DNA of 64,000 bases from Acetobacter estunensis. Lineage in GTDB: Bacteria > Pseudomonadota > Alphaproteobacteria > Acetobacterales > Acetobacteraceae. The notes below the pieces were generated by a model. It was not told the origin of the DNA and made no database searches. It saw nothing but the letters and a program-made list of their open reading frames with translations. The stretch is taken from the NCBI RefSeq assembly GCF_011516945.1, contig NZ_WOTH01000006.1, forward strand, positions 1 through 64,000, written 5' to 3'. Below are positions 1 to 6,961 of the stretch, piece after piece (the first letter of the stretch is position 1; every line of letters begins with the position of its first letter). The translations under genes and the position numbers were made by a program.

Positions 1-33
1 TACGCCCGATGAGGCGTATCATAACGTGCCGAC

Positions 34-69
34 GCCATCTGGTCCGGGGTTAACCCCGGACCAGATGGC
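34..69. repeat. 36-bp perfect palindrome
   Basis: Two 18-base arms, GCCATCTGGTCCGGGGTT and its exact reverse complement, abut with no spacer. The bases just outside (33 and 70) do not pair. There is no T-run after it, so it does not look like an ordinary intrinsic terminator, and the absence of a loop favours cruciform formation or a symmetric protein site. It lies just upstream of the integrase remnant. Its role is unknown. Confidence 0.9.
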
Positions 70-116
70 CAACAGCAACGCCGTCAGAAGGGCGGCATAA
101 CAACAACCGGGTATAG

Positions 117-602
117 CTTATCAAGCCCGCAAAACTGTCCGAACGGACGGGACCACCTCACTACAAGAGTAAGCCGATTCTCAAGATCAACGGAGCATGG
201 CGTGCTGCTCGGGACGCAGCAGGCTTATCGTCAGAAATCGTGCCCTACACAATTCGTCATACCATGGCGACTGAACTGATTACGCGTGGCGTACCAGAGA
301 TAGAAGTTGCCTCGCTCATGGGGCATGCCATGCCAAATCTTCGCACCACAGGACGTTATGTACATGTGCGGCCAGACTTCCTCGCAAACGCCAGAAGGTC
401 TATTGAAGAGGTCGCAAGCGCCATCGACCGGGTAGCAGCCCGATCGATGGTAAATTTCAATATGCGTGCTAACAGCGTGCTAGACTCAACTGCAAAGGAT
501 GGCACTCCGATGCATAAGTCTCGGAAAACCGTTGGTTTTCTGCCGGAACAGATGGTGGGCGCAACAGGGATTGAACCTGTGACCCCTACCATGTCAAGGT
601 AG
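117..602 (+). pseudogene. 5'-truncated tyrosine recombinase (integrase) remnant
   Basis: The open frame begins after a TAG at 114-116 and reads integrase-like sequence before any good start codon, so the N-terminal core-binding domain and the first catalytic Arg are missing. What remains is the C-terminal catalytic part: the box II stretch TIRHTMATEL (the usual His before xxR is Tyr here), LMGH, and the probable nucleophile Tyr in TTGRYVHVRP. A GTG at 240 is the only easy start and would give 120 aa. The last about 15 codons run antisense through tRNA-Val and end at a TAG inside it. An integrase lying next to a tRNA 3' end is the classic arrangement of an integrated island. I read this as an inactive relic, although the true 5' end could lie elsewhere if the gene is rearranged. 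Confidence 0.75.
524..540 (-). terminator. Possible terminator hairpin of tRNA-Val
   Basis: GAAAACC-GTT-GGTTTTC is a perfect 7-bp hairpin 15 bases beyond the 3' end of the minus-strand tRNA-Val. The T-run is within the 3' arm instead of after it, so it is a weak terminator candidate. Confidence 0.35.
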
Positions 603-627
603 TGCTCTACCGCTGAGCTATGCGCCC
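556..627 (-). tRNA. tRNA-Val(GAC)
   Basis: On the minus strand all arms pair: acceptor GGGCGCA/TGCGCCC with discriminator A, D stem GCTC/GAGC, anticodon stem CTACC/GGTAG with loop TTGACAT (anticodon GAC, reading GUC valine codons), and T arm ACAGG/CCTGT around TTCAATC. CCA is not encoded. The 3' end faces the integrase relic, so this tRNA is the likely attachment site of that element. Confidence 0.95.
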
Positions 628-645
628 ATCTGCTCGGTGAGGTGG

Positions 646-674
646 CTTCTACAGCGGCTTTTTGGAGAGTGCAA
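646..674 (-). promoter_or_regulatory. Sigma-70-like promoter for tRNA-Val
   Basis: Reading the minus strand, TTGCAC (674-669), a 17-base spacer and TAGAAG (651-646) form a good -35/-10 pair placed 19 bases before the tRNA 5' end. It lies upstream of the ATG at 708 chosen for the next plus-strand gene. Confidence 0.55.
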
Positions 675-707
675 GCCCATTTGATGCAGGATGTGTATCC
701 TGTATCC

Positions 708-1622
708 ATGAGCGAGACGATTCTTTCTGCGCAGGGCGTAGAGCCGGCATTTTCCATCGATGTCCAAAGTGTGGAAAGGGGAGGACGACCGGCGGTTTTT
801 GTCGTGTCTCCTCCTACAGACCGCGATCTGCCCCTCATTGTGTCCTCTCCTCATTCCGGGCGGGATTATGAGGCGGCTTTTCTTGAGCGGTGTCGTCTTC
901 CTCTGAATGTTCTGCGGACGAGTGAAGATTTTCACGTCGATACCTTGGTGGCGTCAGCGCCATCTCATGGTGCGACGCTGCTGCACGCCAACTTTCCTCG
1001 TGTGGTCTGCGATGTGAACCGGGCATGTATGGACATCGACCCGCGTATGATTAGTGATGCGTCGAAATCGGGATGTGCGCCGACGTCTCGTGGGTTGGCG
1101 GGGCTGGGAAGTGTGCCCGGTGTCGTGTCGGGAGGGCAGTTGCTCTATGCGACGCGACTATCGATGAAAGAGGTCACCGAGCGCTTGCAGCGTTTCTGGC
1201 GACCCTATCATGAGACGCTTTCCGAACTTATTGAAAGCAAAAGGCAGCGTCACGGCTTTTGTGTCCTGCTGGATGTTCACTCCATGCCTCCCGGTGTGGA
1301 GGGATCACGTGCCGATTGTGTGATCGGGGACCGCTACGGAACGTCCTGCGACCGGGAAATGTCACGTGCCATTGCCGCAGTCTTGCGGGAGCAGAAGTTT
1401 CAGGTCGCGCGCAATCATCCGTTTGCCGGGGGATACATCACCACGCATTACGGTCGTCCGCGAGAAGGTGTGCAGGCCGTGCAGTTGGAAATCTGCCGTA
1501 CGCTCTACATGCACCCACGCAATGGTGGCGGATTCGGGCTCAATACCCGCATCGTGGATAGTGTGGATCGGGTTATTGCCGCAACGGCGCAGGAAGTGCG
1601 CCGTCGCCTCAGCGATGTCTGA
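708..1622 (+). CDS. N-formylglutamate amidohydrolase family protein
   Basis: A 304-aa protein of the N-formylglutamate amidohydrolase (HutG-like) family, zinc-dependent enzymes that hydrolyse N-formyl-glutamate to glutamate and formate. Family signatures seen are SSPHSGRDY (residues 46-54), TSEDFHVD, the VCDVNRA stretch, DVHSMP (189-194) and GGYITTHYGRP. The frame is open back to a GTG at 642, but that extension runs over the tRNA-Val promoter, so the ATG at 708 is preferred; no strong ribosome binding site is seen before it. No other hut genes are adjacent, so a role in histidine breakdown is not supported by context, and many such homologues have unknown substrates. It is convergent with the next gene with no gap. 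Confidence 0.85.
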   Translation: MSETILSAQGVEPAFSIDVQSVERGGRPAVFVVSPPTDRDLPLIVSSPHSGRDYEAAFLERCRLPLNVLRTSEDFHVDTLVASAPSHGATLLHANFPRVVCDVNRACMDIDPRMISDASKSGCAPTSRGLAGLGSVPGVVSGGQLLYATRLSMKEVTERLQRFWRPYHETLSELIESKRQRHGFCVLLDVHSMPPGVEGSRADCVIGDRYGTSCDREMSRAIAAVLREQKFQVARNHPFAGGYITTHYGRPREGVQAVQLEICRTLYMHPRNGGGFGLNTRIVDSVDRVIAATAQEVRRRLSDV

Positions 1623-2177
1623 TCAGAGGGTGTGGACCATGATGCGGAAAGCGGTCGCGAAATGCACGTCAGCCGCTTCCGTTGCGGCCTCATTGAGACG
1701 GATGTCCACGCTGGGTTGGGTCGTCAGATAAATCTGGCAGGTGCCATTCGTCACGTCGCTGAGATGCCCTGTCACGCATACAGCATGATGGGTGACGACG
1801 GCATGCTGGAGAACGGCGGTTCCTGTGCCCTCGGTCGCGATGACGACGGCAAATGGCGTGGCTTCGAGAACGGACAAACTGACGGAAGATGGCTGGAGGG
1901 ACATCCCCGCAATCGAGAGGTCTCCGCCAAAAGCCTCCCTGATCTGTTCCGCTTCCTGACGGGACTGGGGCATATCGGGGTTGAAGGCAATAGCGACCTT
2001 AACCACACCGGAAGGTGGCGGCACGATGAAATGCAGCGTTTCTCCGAGGATGGTGAGATCGTGAGCGTTGAATGCACCTTCCGCGCGCGCTGCCCGTAGG
2101 TCTCCCGTCACGGCATAACCGACATATAAGGCAGCCAACAGCCGTGCTGCTCTCAAAATGACATGGACTGCCGACAC
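1623..2177 (-). CDS. Secreted protein of unknown function
   Basis: A 184-aa protein starting at a GTG. Residues 1-32 look like a signal peptide (hydrophobic AARLLAALYVGYAV ending near ARAEG). The mature part has no motif I recognise with confidence; two cysteines (in HHAVCVTG and NGTCQIYL) sit close together and could form a disulfide. The C-terminal third, with a NGTCQIYL strand followed by VDIRLNEAATEA, is faintly reminiscent of YfiR-like periplasmic proteins, but this is only an impression. It lies downstream of the thiamine genes on the same strand with a 76-base gap and converges with the amidohydrolase gene. Function not assigned. Confidence 0.6.
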   Translation of the reverse strand: MSAVHVILRAARLLAALYVGYAVTGDLRAARAEGAFNAHDLTILGETLHFIVPPPSGVVKVAIAFNPDMPQSRQEAEQIREAFGGDLSIAGMSLQPSSVSLSVLEATPFAVVIATEGTGTAVLQHAVVTHHAVCVTGHLSDVTNGTCQIYLTTQPSVDIRLNEAATEAADVHFATAFRIMVHTL

Positions 2178-2253
2178 CGAACCCCGATCCGATCACCTGC
2201 ATTGGATGATCGGTGATAGCGATTGAAGAAGATTTAAATCCGGAACAAAAAAT

Positions 2254-2871
2254 TCAGGAATGGGTTGCGGCAAGCCACTTCCGGACCTGCCCTTCGGGAT
2301 CGGCGTGGCGGATAAAGTCCGAAATGGCGGAAACGGAATCGGCCCCAGCCGCGAGACACGCGGGAGCACGCTCCAGCGTAATGCCGCCAATGGCCACCAG
2401 CGGCATGTCGGGACCAATGCGTTCGCGCCATTCGGTCAGACGCTGCGTTCCCTGCGGACCGAACGCCATTTCCTTGGTCGTCGTGGGCCAGATCGGTCCA
2501 AGCGCTACGTACCACGGAGCGAAGGAAAGGGCGCGTTCCAGTTCAGGCACATCATGAGTGCTGATTCCTACGCCAATCCCGGCCGCGCGCAGAGCCTTCA
2601 TGTCCGCCGTATCGAGATCTTCCTGACCGAGATGAACATGTGTTGCGCCACATTCGAGCGCTTCGCGCCAGAAATCATTGATGACAAGCGTGATGTCGTG
2701 CGCGTTCGCAGCTTTCAACCCTTCGCGGATTTCTTCCAGCAACTCGGGACCAGCTTTGTCCTTGATGCGAAGCTGGATGAAGCGTGCGCCCGCCTTTCCA
2801 AGACGGTCAATCCAGGATGCGCGATCGACAACCGGGTAGATGCGCTGCGGCAAATGGCGGGAAGAGGTCAT
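2254..2871 (-). CDS. thiE: Thiamine-phosphate synthase ThiE
   Basis: A 205-aa TIM-barrel enzyme that joins HMP-diphosphate and thiazole phosphate to give thiamine phosphate in the cytosol. Recognisable elements are IQLRIKD (residues 32-38), VINDFWREA (the substrate-contact region), [19 protein letters not shown] (phosphate loop) and VAIGGIT near 160. Length is typical. Its start overlaps the stop of thiG by 4 bases (ATGA), so the two are translationally coupled. It is the last gene of the thiO-thiS-thiG-thiE run. Confidence 0.92.
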   Translation of the reverse strand: MTSSRHLPQRIYPVVDRASWIDRLGKAGARFIQLRIKDKAGPELLEEIREGLKAANAHDITLVINDFWREALECGATHVHLGQEDLDTADMKALRAAGIGVGISTHDVPELERALSFAPWYVALGPIWPTTTKEMAFGPQGTQRLTEWRERIGPDMPLVAIGGITLERAPACLAAGADSVSAISDFIRHADPEGQVRKWLAATHS

Positions 2872-3638
2872 GCCAGCATGGGCCTTCCAAGAAGAGGTGT
2901 TGAAGGAGCCGCCATGTCGCGCGCTTCCATCGGATCGGCTTCGAAGGCGGCTTTTCCGGCCTCCACAGCCAGACGGAAAGCCCGTGCCATGAGTGCCGGA
3001 TCACCGGCTTTGGCAACGGCGGTGTTGATGAGCACCGCGTCATAGCCCAGTTCCATGGCCTGTGCGGCATGAGAGGGCACACCGATACCCGCATCGACCA
3101 CCAGCGGAACATCGGGAAAATGAGCGCGCAAAGCCCGCAGCCCGAAGACGTTGTTCAGGCCGCGCCCCGAGCCGATGGGTGCGCCCCATGGCATCAGCAC
3201 TTCGCATCCCGCCGCCAGAAGCCTTTCGGCCACGACGAGATCTTCCGTGGTGTAGGGAAAAACCTTGAATCCGTCTTCCGAGAGAATGCGAGCCGCTTCC
3301 ACCAGTCCGAACACATCTGGCTGAAGCGTGTCGGAATCCCCGATCACTTCGAGTTTGATCCAGTCCGTCTCGAAGACTTCGCGCGCCATATGCGCCGTCG
3401 TTACGGCTTCCTTGACGGTATGGCAGCCAGCCGTGTTGGGCAAAACGGGCACGTTCAGTTCGCGGATGAGGGACCAGAATGCCTGCCCGGCTTTCTGTCC
3501 GGCCGATTCGCGGCGAAGCGAGACCGTGATGACGCCCGCCTGCGCCTCCCGCACGGCGGAGGCCAAAATCTCGGGAGAGGGATACTGGGCGGTGCCCAGC
3601 ATCAGGGGAGAGGTGAGTGGGGTGCCATAAAAGAGCAT
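2868..3638 (-). CDS. thiG: Thiazole synthase ThiG
   Basis: A 256-aa protein that condenses deoxyxylulose 5-phosphate, dehydroglycine and ThiS thiocarboxylate into the thiamine thiazole. The Schiff-base lysine is K95 in WIKLEVIGD. Other family signatures are VLPNTAGC (66-72), the [12 protein letters not shown] phosphate loop and [14 protein letters not shown]. Length is normal. It sits directly downstream of thiS (7-base gap) and overlaps thiE by 4 bases, as expected for an operon of interacting proteins. Confidence 0.95.
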   Translation of the reverse strand: MLFYGTPLTSPLMLGTAQYPSPEILASAVREAQAGVITVSLRRESAGQKAGQAFWSLIRELNVPVLPNTAGCHTVKEAVTTAHMAREVFETDWIKLEVIGDSDTLQPDVFGLVEAARILSEDGFKVFPYTTEDLVVAERLLAAGCEVLMPWGAPIGSGRGLNNVFGLRALRAHFPDVPLVVDAGIGVPSHAAQAMELGYDAVLINTAVAKAGDPALMARAFRLAVEAGKAAFEADPMEARDMAAPSTPLLGRPMLA

Positions 3639-3645
3639 CGAAGGA

Positions 3646-3843
3646 TCAGCCTCCCTGCCTTGGCGCCACGATTTCGATCTTCATGCCGTCCGTCAGTGCC
3701 AGATTCTCCCGTCCGGAGGCAGGGACGAATGCGCCATCCACGGCCGTTGCAATCCGAGCATCGGCCAGACCGAGTTCACCGATCAGCGTCGCGAGCGTGC
3801 GGGCGGCTACGACCTTGGGTTCGTCATTAACCACAATGTTCAT
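3646..3843 (-). CDS. thiS: Sulfur carrier protein ThiS
   Basis: A 65-aa ubiquitin-like carrier ending in the required Gly-Gly (APRQGG), which is adenylated and thiocarboxylated to deliver sulfur to ThiG. The reading frame extends upstream, but the ATG at 3843 is chosen because GAGGT precedes it at good spacing and MNIVVNDEP matches the normal ThiS N-terminus. It lies between thiO and thiG. The ThiF/ThiI-type activating enzyme is not in this window. Confidence 0.92.
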   Translation of the reverse strand: MNIVVNDEPKVVAARTLATLIGELGLADARIATAVDGAFVPASGRENLALTDGMKIEIVAPRQGG

Positions 3844-3927
3844 GCTGACCTCATCGCCCTTTGAAGGATTGGGTTCGTTCCCGCCACACTTGGGGTGTTC
3901 ATGGTCGGGACGCAAGCTGGAGACATG

Positions 3928-4890
3928 TCACGCGAAGACGATGTGTTCCACCTGCTGGGCCAGCCAGGGCGAGAGCAGATAGCCGTGTCGATACATGCCG
4001 TTAACGAAGATGTGGCGTCCTTCCTGTGTCACCAGCGGCATGTTGTCAGGATAGGAGGGCCGCAGTCCGGTTCCCATGTCGAGGATTTCGGCTTCCGCAA
4101 AGCCCGGATGAAGAACCCACGCGGCGTTCAGAAGTTCACTCATGGAACGCAGGGTCATGGGACCGTCGTTCTCGCTCTCGATCATCGTGGCGCCCACCAT
4201 GAAAAGATGGTTCCGGCGCGGGACGATGTAGATGGGAATGCGTGGATGCAGCAGGCGGACAGGACGATGCAGCGTTACATCAGGGCAGCGGAGCAGGATC
4301 ATCTCTCCCCGCACGCCACGGAGATGGCTGAGATTTGCGCGGGCGTTGAGGCCGGTGCAGTCCACGTCCCAATCGAAACTCTCATCCGGCGGGGCGAGAG
4401 TGTCGGTCAGCAGCGTGCCGCCAAGGGCAACGAGACGGCGGGCGAGGGCTGGGAGAGCTTCGCGCGGGTCCAGATGGCCTTCCGTGGGAAAGAAGAGGGC
4501 TTTGGCGAACCGCCCTTGAAGATCGGGTTCAAGTCGGGCGATCTCGTCTGGACCGATGGTCTCGAAATGGCTGGTGCGTCGCCCGAAACGGGCAATCTCC
4601 GCCGTATCGCGGGGAGGGGCCAGAACAAGGCTGCCATTGGCCTGTACATCATGCACGTTGGCCTGCCACCAGCCGAGCGAATCGACGGAGCGTTCCGTGA
4701 CTTCGGCGGGGGCGGATTCGGCTTCGCACCATGGGGTGAGCATGCCGCCCGCCATCCATGACGCTCCCGATCCCACTTTCGGTCCCGATTCGATAAGCGT
4801 GACCTTCGCACCCCGGAGTGCGAGAGTGACGGCCGACACCAGCCCGGCGACACCTGCGCCGCGCACCAGAACTTTCGGGGGGCTGGCCAT
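3928..4890 (-). CDS. thiO: Glycine oxidase ThiO (FAD-dependent)
   Basis: A 320-aa DAO-family flavoprotein that oxidises glycine to the imine used by ThiG in aerobes. Near the N-terminus it has the Rossmann dinucleotide motif GAGVAGLVSAV followed by VTLIESG, then ASWMAGGML, and near the C-terminus TGLRPSYPDNMP and the flavin-contact segment GMYRHGYLLSP. The ATG at 4890 has GGAGAAAGAG just upstream and is preferred to the longer start at 4923. It is the first gene of the thiOSGE cluster. I could find no TPP riboswitch consensus (CUGAGA, ACCCUUGAACCUGAUC-like) in the 160-base leader. Confidence 0.9.
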   Translation of the reverse strand: MASPPKVLVRGAGVAGLVSAVTLALRGAKVTLIESGPKVGSGASWMAGGMLTPWCEAESAPAEVTERSVDSLGWWQANVHDVQANGSLVLAPPRDTAEIARFGRRTSHFETIGPDEIARLEPDLQGRFAKALFFPTEGHLDPREALPALARRLVALGGTLLTDTLAPPDESFDWDVDCTGLNARANLSHLRGVRGEMILLRCPDVTLHRPVRLLHPRIPIYIVPRRNHLFMVGATMIESENDGPMTLRSMSELLNAAWVLHPGFAEAEILDMGTGLRPSYPDNMPLVTQEGRHIFVNGMYRHGYLLSPWLAQQVEHIVFA

Positions 4891-5050
4891 CTCTTTCTCC
4901 CATCCTTCTTGAACGTGGCGCACGATGGCGGCAGGCGGACGTTTTGTTAAGAGTTACGTTCCACTGGCTCTCCTGTCAGATGGCAGGTTGTCATGACGGC
5001 AGGATTTGGTAGAGAAAACGTGAAAACATAGCGACTTCGGAGAGAATGGA

Positions 5051-6190
5051 ATGTCCGACACGGTGCAGTCACCGCAACTGAGCCCCTCCGATCTCGCAAA
5101 TAACGAGCGCGCCATAGCTTATTACAATGAGCACGGCTGCGGCACGGTGGAAGCGGCGTTTCATCTCGCCAATATCCTGCACACCGACCGCTGTGTGGCG
5201 GAAGCGGCGCGCGTGTACCACATCGGCTATGAACTTCATTCGAAGTCGCCCGATCAGCATCCCGGCGCTCATATTCTCCTGCATGTCAGTCTGCTCTGCC
5301 AGCTCAAGGCGGGCCTACCGCTGAGCGATGAGGATATGGAAGCGCTCAAAGGACTGTCCATTCCTCTCTACAACTACATCGCGGGCATTCGCACCGCATG
5401 GAACACGGGTGATCTCGTCAAGGCGACCCGCATGATGGGCAACTGCTACGACGAGTTCCATACGGGTGAGGAGTGCGACCGGCTCTATCTGGAGGTGGTG
5501 AACCGCCTCTATCAGGAGCAGATGCACAATGGCGTGGCGGATGCCCGCGTGCCGAGCACGCTGATCCCGCGCAAGATTTACATGTACTGGGATAACGAGA
5601 CCCCAGAAGAGGTTGAGCGCAATTTCGAATATCACCGCTCTCTCAAGGGGCTGGAGGTCAAGACCTTCAATCAGGCCGAGGCTGCCCAGTGGCTTTACGA
5701 GGTGTATGGCGTCGAGGCACGGAACCTTTTCATGGGGATGCGCCATCCGGCGGAAGCAGCAGATTTCCTGCGCGTGCATGTGATCCAGGCGCTGGGCGGC
5801 TGGTGGCTGGACGCCGATATCCGCATTCGTTCGGAAGAGGTGTTCTTCGGGCGCCTCTCACAGCATCATTCGCATGTGTTCCTGCTCACGCATGATTGCG
5901 TGGTGCATAACGATTTCTTCGGCTCCGTGGCCAACAGCCCGATCCTTGGGGATGTGCTGCTGTCGCTGTATCGCAACTGCTACCTGTTCCCCAGCCTCTA
6001 CATTCCCTACAAGACCGGCCCCGGTCCTTTTGAGCGTGGCCTGAATCGCACCTTCCATGCGGATTTCAACCGCACCCGCGCGCTTCCTTCCATGATTACC
6101 TACGACAACCATGTGTTCTCGGAAGTGATCGAAGAACTGCATGTGGAATACAAATTCCAGGGCAAGTCCTGGCACGGCGTCAGCAACTGA
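5051..6190 (+). CDS. DXD-motif glycosyltransferase with N-terminal helical region
   Basis: A 379-aa protein. The first about 165 residues are helical and TPR-like (EAAFHLANILHTD, EAARVYHIGYEL). From about residue 170 there is a sugar-binding DXD glycosyltransferase domain: IPRKIYMYWD, then AADFLRVHVIQALGG and WWLDADIRI, where DAD is the expected metal/nucleotide-sugar motif. This matches capsule/Och1-like GT-A enzymes that transfer hexoses onto a glycan or protein; donor and acceptor are unknown. GGAGAGAATGGA precedes the ATG. It stands alone between the divergent thiO and the convergent pseudouridine synthase, so context does not reveal its target. No signal peptide; probably cytosolic. Confidence 0.78.
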   Translation: MSDTVQSPQLSPSDLANNERAIAYYNEHGCGTVEAAFHLANILHTDRCVAEAARVYHIGYELHSKSPDQHPGAHILLHVSLLCQLKAGLPLSDEDMEALKGLSIPLYNYIAGIRTAWNTGDLVKATRMMGNCYDEFHTGEECDRLYLEVVNRLYQEQMHNGVADARVPSTLIPRKIYMYWDNETPEEVERNFEYHRSLKGLEVKTFNQAEAAQWLYEVYGVEARNLFMGMRHPAEAADFLRVHVIQALGGWWLDADIRIRSEEVFFGRLSQHHSHVFLLTHDCVVHNDFFGSVANSPILGDVLLSLYRNCYLFPSLYIPYKTGPGPFERGLNRTFHADFNRTRALPSMITYDNHVFSEVIEELHVEYKFQGKSWHGVSN

Positions 6191-6205
6191 TGCCCCAACA
6201 AGTCA

Positions 6206-6236
6206 TCAGGACGAAACCGGAAGGTTTCCGTCCTGA
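6206..6236. terminator. Hairpin at convergent gene ends
   Basis: TCAGGACG-AAACC-GGAA-GGTTT-C-CGTCCTGA forms a long stem with a single bulge. It begins at the stop codon of the pseudouridine synthase and lies 16 bases past the glycosyltransferase stop. No clean T-run follows, so termination is only suggested. Confidence 0.4.
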
Positions 6237-6955
6237 GGCTGTAGTGTTTCCCTGAAACCGCAGCGTGTCAGCGCCGTCAGCATGTGAGCGGGTGGAGAAG
6301 CCGTCGCTGCGATCGGAGCCCCCAGAGGCAGTTCGAGCCGACGGCTGAAAAGATGCAGCATGCTGACGTTGGGCGTTCGGGTTCCATAGACCGGGTCGCC
6401 CAGAATCGGTGTGCCGAGCGCTGCGCAATGCACTCGGGCTTGATGGGTACGGCCGGTGTGCAGACTCAGTTCCAGCCATGAGATATGTCCATCCGTTCCC
6501 AGCCGCCGCCAGCTTGTGCGGGCGGCCTGCCCGGAAGGGTGTAATTCCATTTTCCAGCCCGCTGCCGGGGAACTGACCTTGCGCAGTGGCTGGTCGATCT
6601 CGCCGCTCTCATCCGGCACGCCTTCCACCACAGCCCAGTAGGTCTTGCGCGCCTGCCCGGAGGCAAAGCACGTTTGCATCGTGAGTAGTGCCTGTTTGCG
6701 CAGGGCAATGGCGAGGCAGCCTGCGGTGTCCGTGTCCAGTCGGTGCGCCAGCCAGGGCCCGTCCCGACGGCGACTCATGAGCGGAAACCAGTCCTCCACG
6801 CTTGGACCGCCTCGCGGCCCCGGATGCACGGGCAGTCCGGCGGGTTTGTCGATGACAAGCGCCTGCGGGCTTGAAAACAGGATGGGGAAGGGGAGGGAGG
6901 CACCGGGGGGCACAGCCCTCTCTTTCGGCTGAGCGCGGGGGAAGCGGGGTTTCAT
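6206..6955 (-). CDS. RluA-family pseudouridine synthase
   Basis: A 249-aa RNA pseudouridine synthase. The catalytic motif HRLDTDTAG is at residues 71-79 with Asp74 the expected nucleophile; LVIDKPAGLPVHPG (33-46) and HTGRTHQARVH in the second half are further family blocks, and ILGDPVYG follows. It has no S4 domain, so it resembles the short RluA/TruC-like group. The target (rRNA or tRNA) cannot be decided from sequence. It lies 6 bases downstream of ftsK on the same strand and may be cotranscribed. Confidence 0.88.
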   Translation of the reverse strand: MKPRFPRAQPKERAVPPGASLPFPILFSSPQALVIDKPAGLPVHPGPRGGPSVEDWFPLMSRRRDGPWLAHRLDTDTAGCLAIALRKQALLTMQTCFASGQARKTYWAVVEGVPDESGEIDQPLRKVSSPAAGWKMELHPSGQAARTSWRRLGTDGHISWLELSLHTGRTHQARVHCAALGTPILGDPVYGTRTPNVSMLHLFSRRLELPLGAPIAATASPPAHMLTALTRCGFRETLQPQDGNLPVSS

Positions 6956-6961
6956 GCCCGC

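Noticed and set aside
4891-5050. TPP riboswitch before thiO
   Set aside because: The core CUGAGA and the downstream conserved block are absent on the minus strand.
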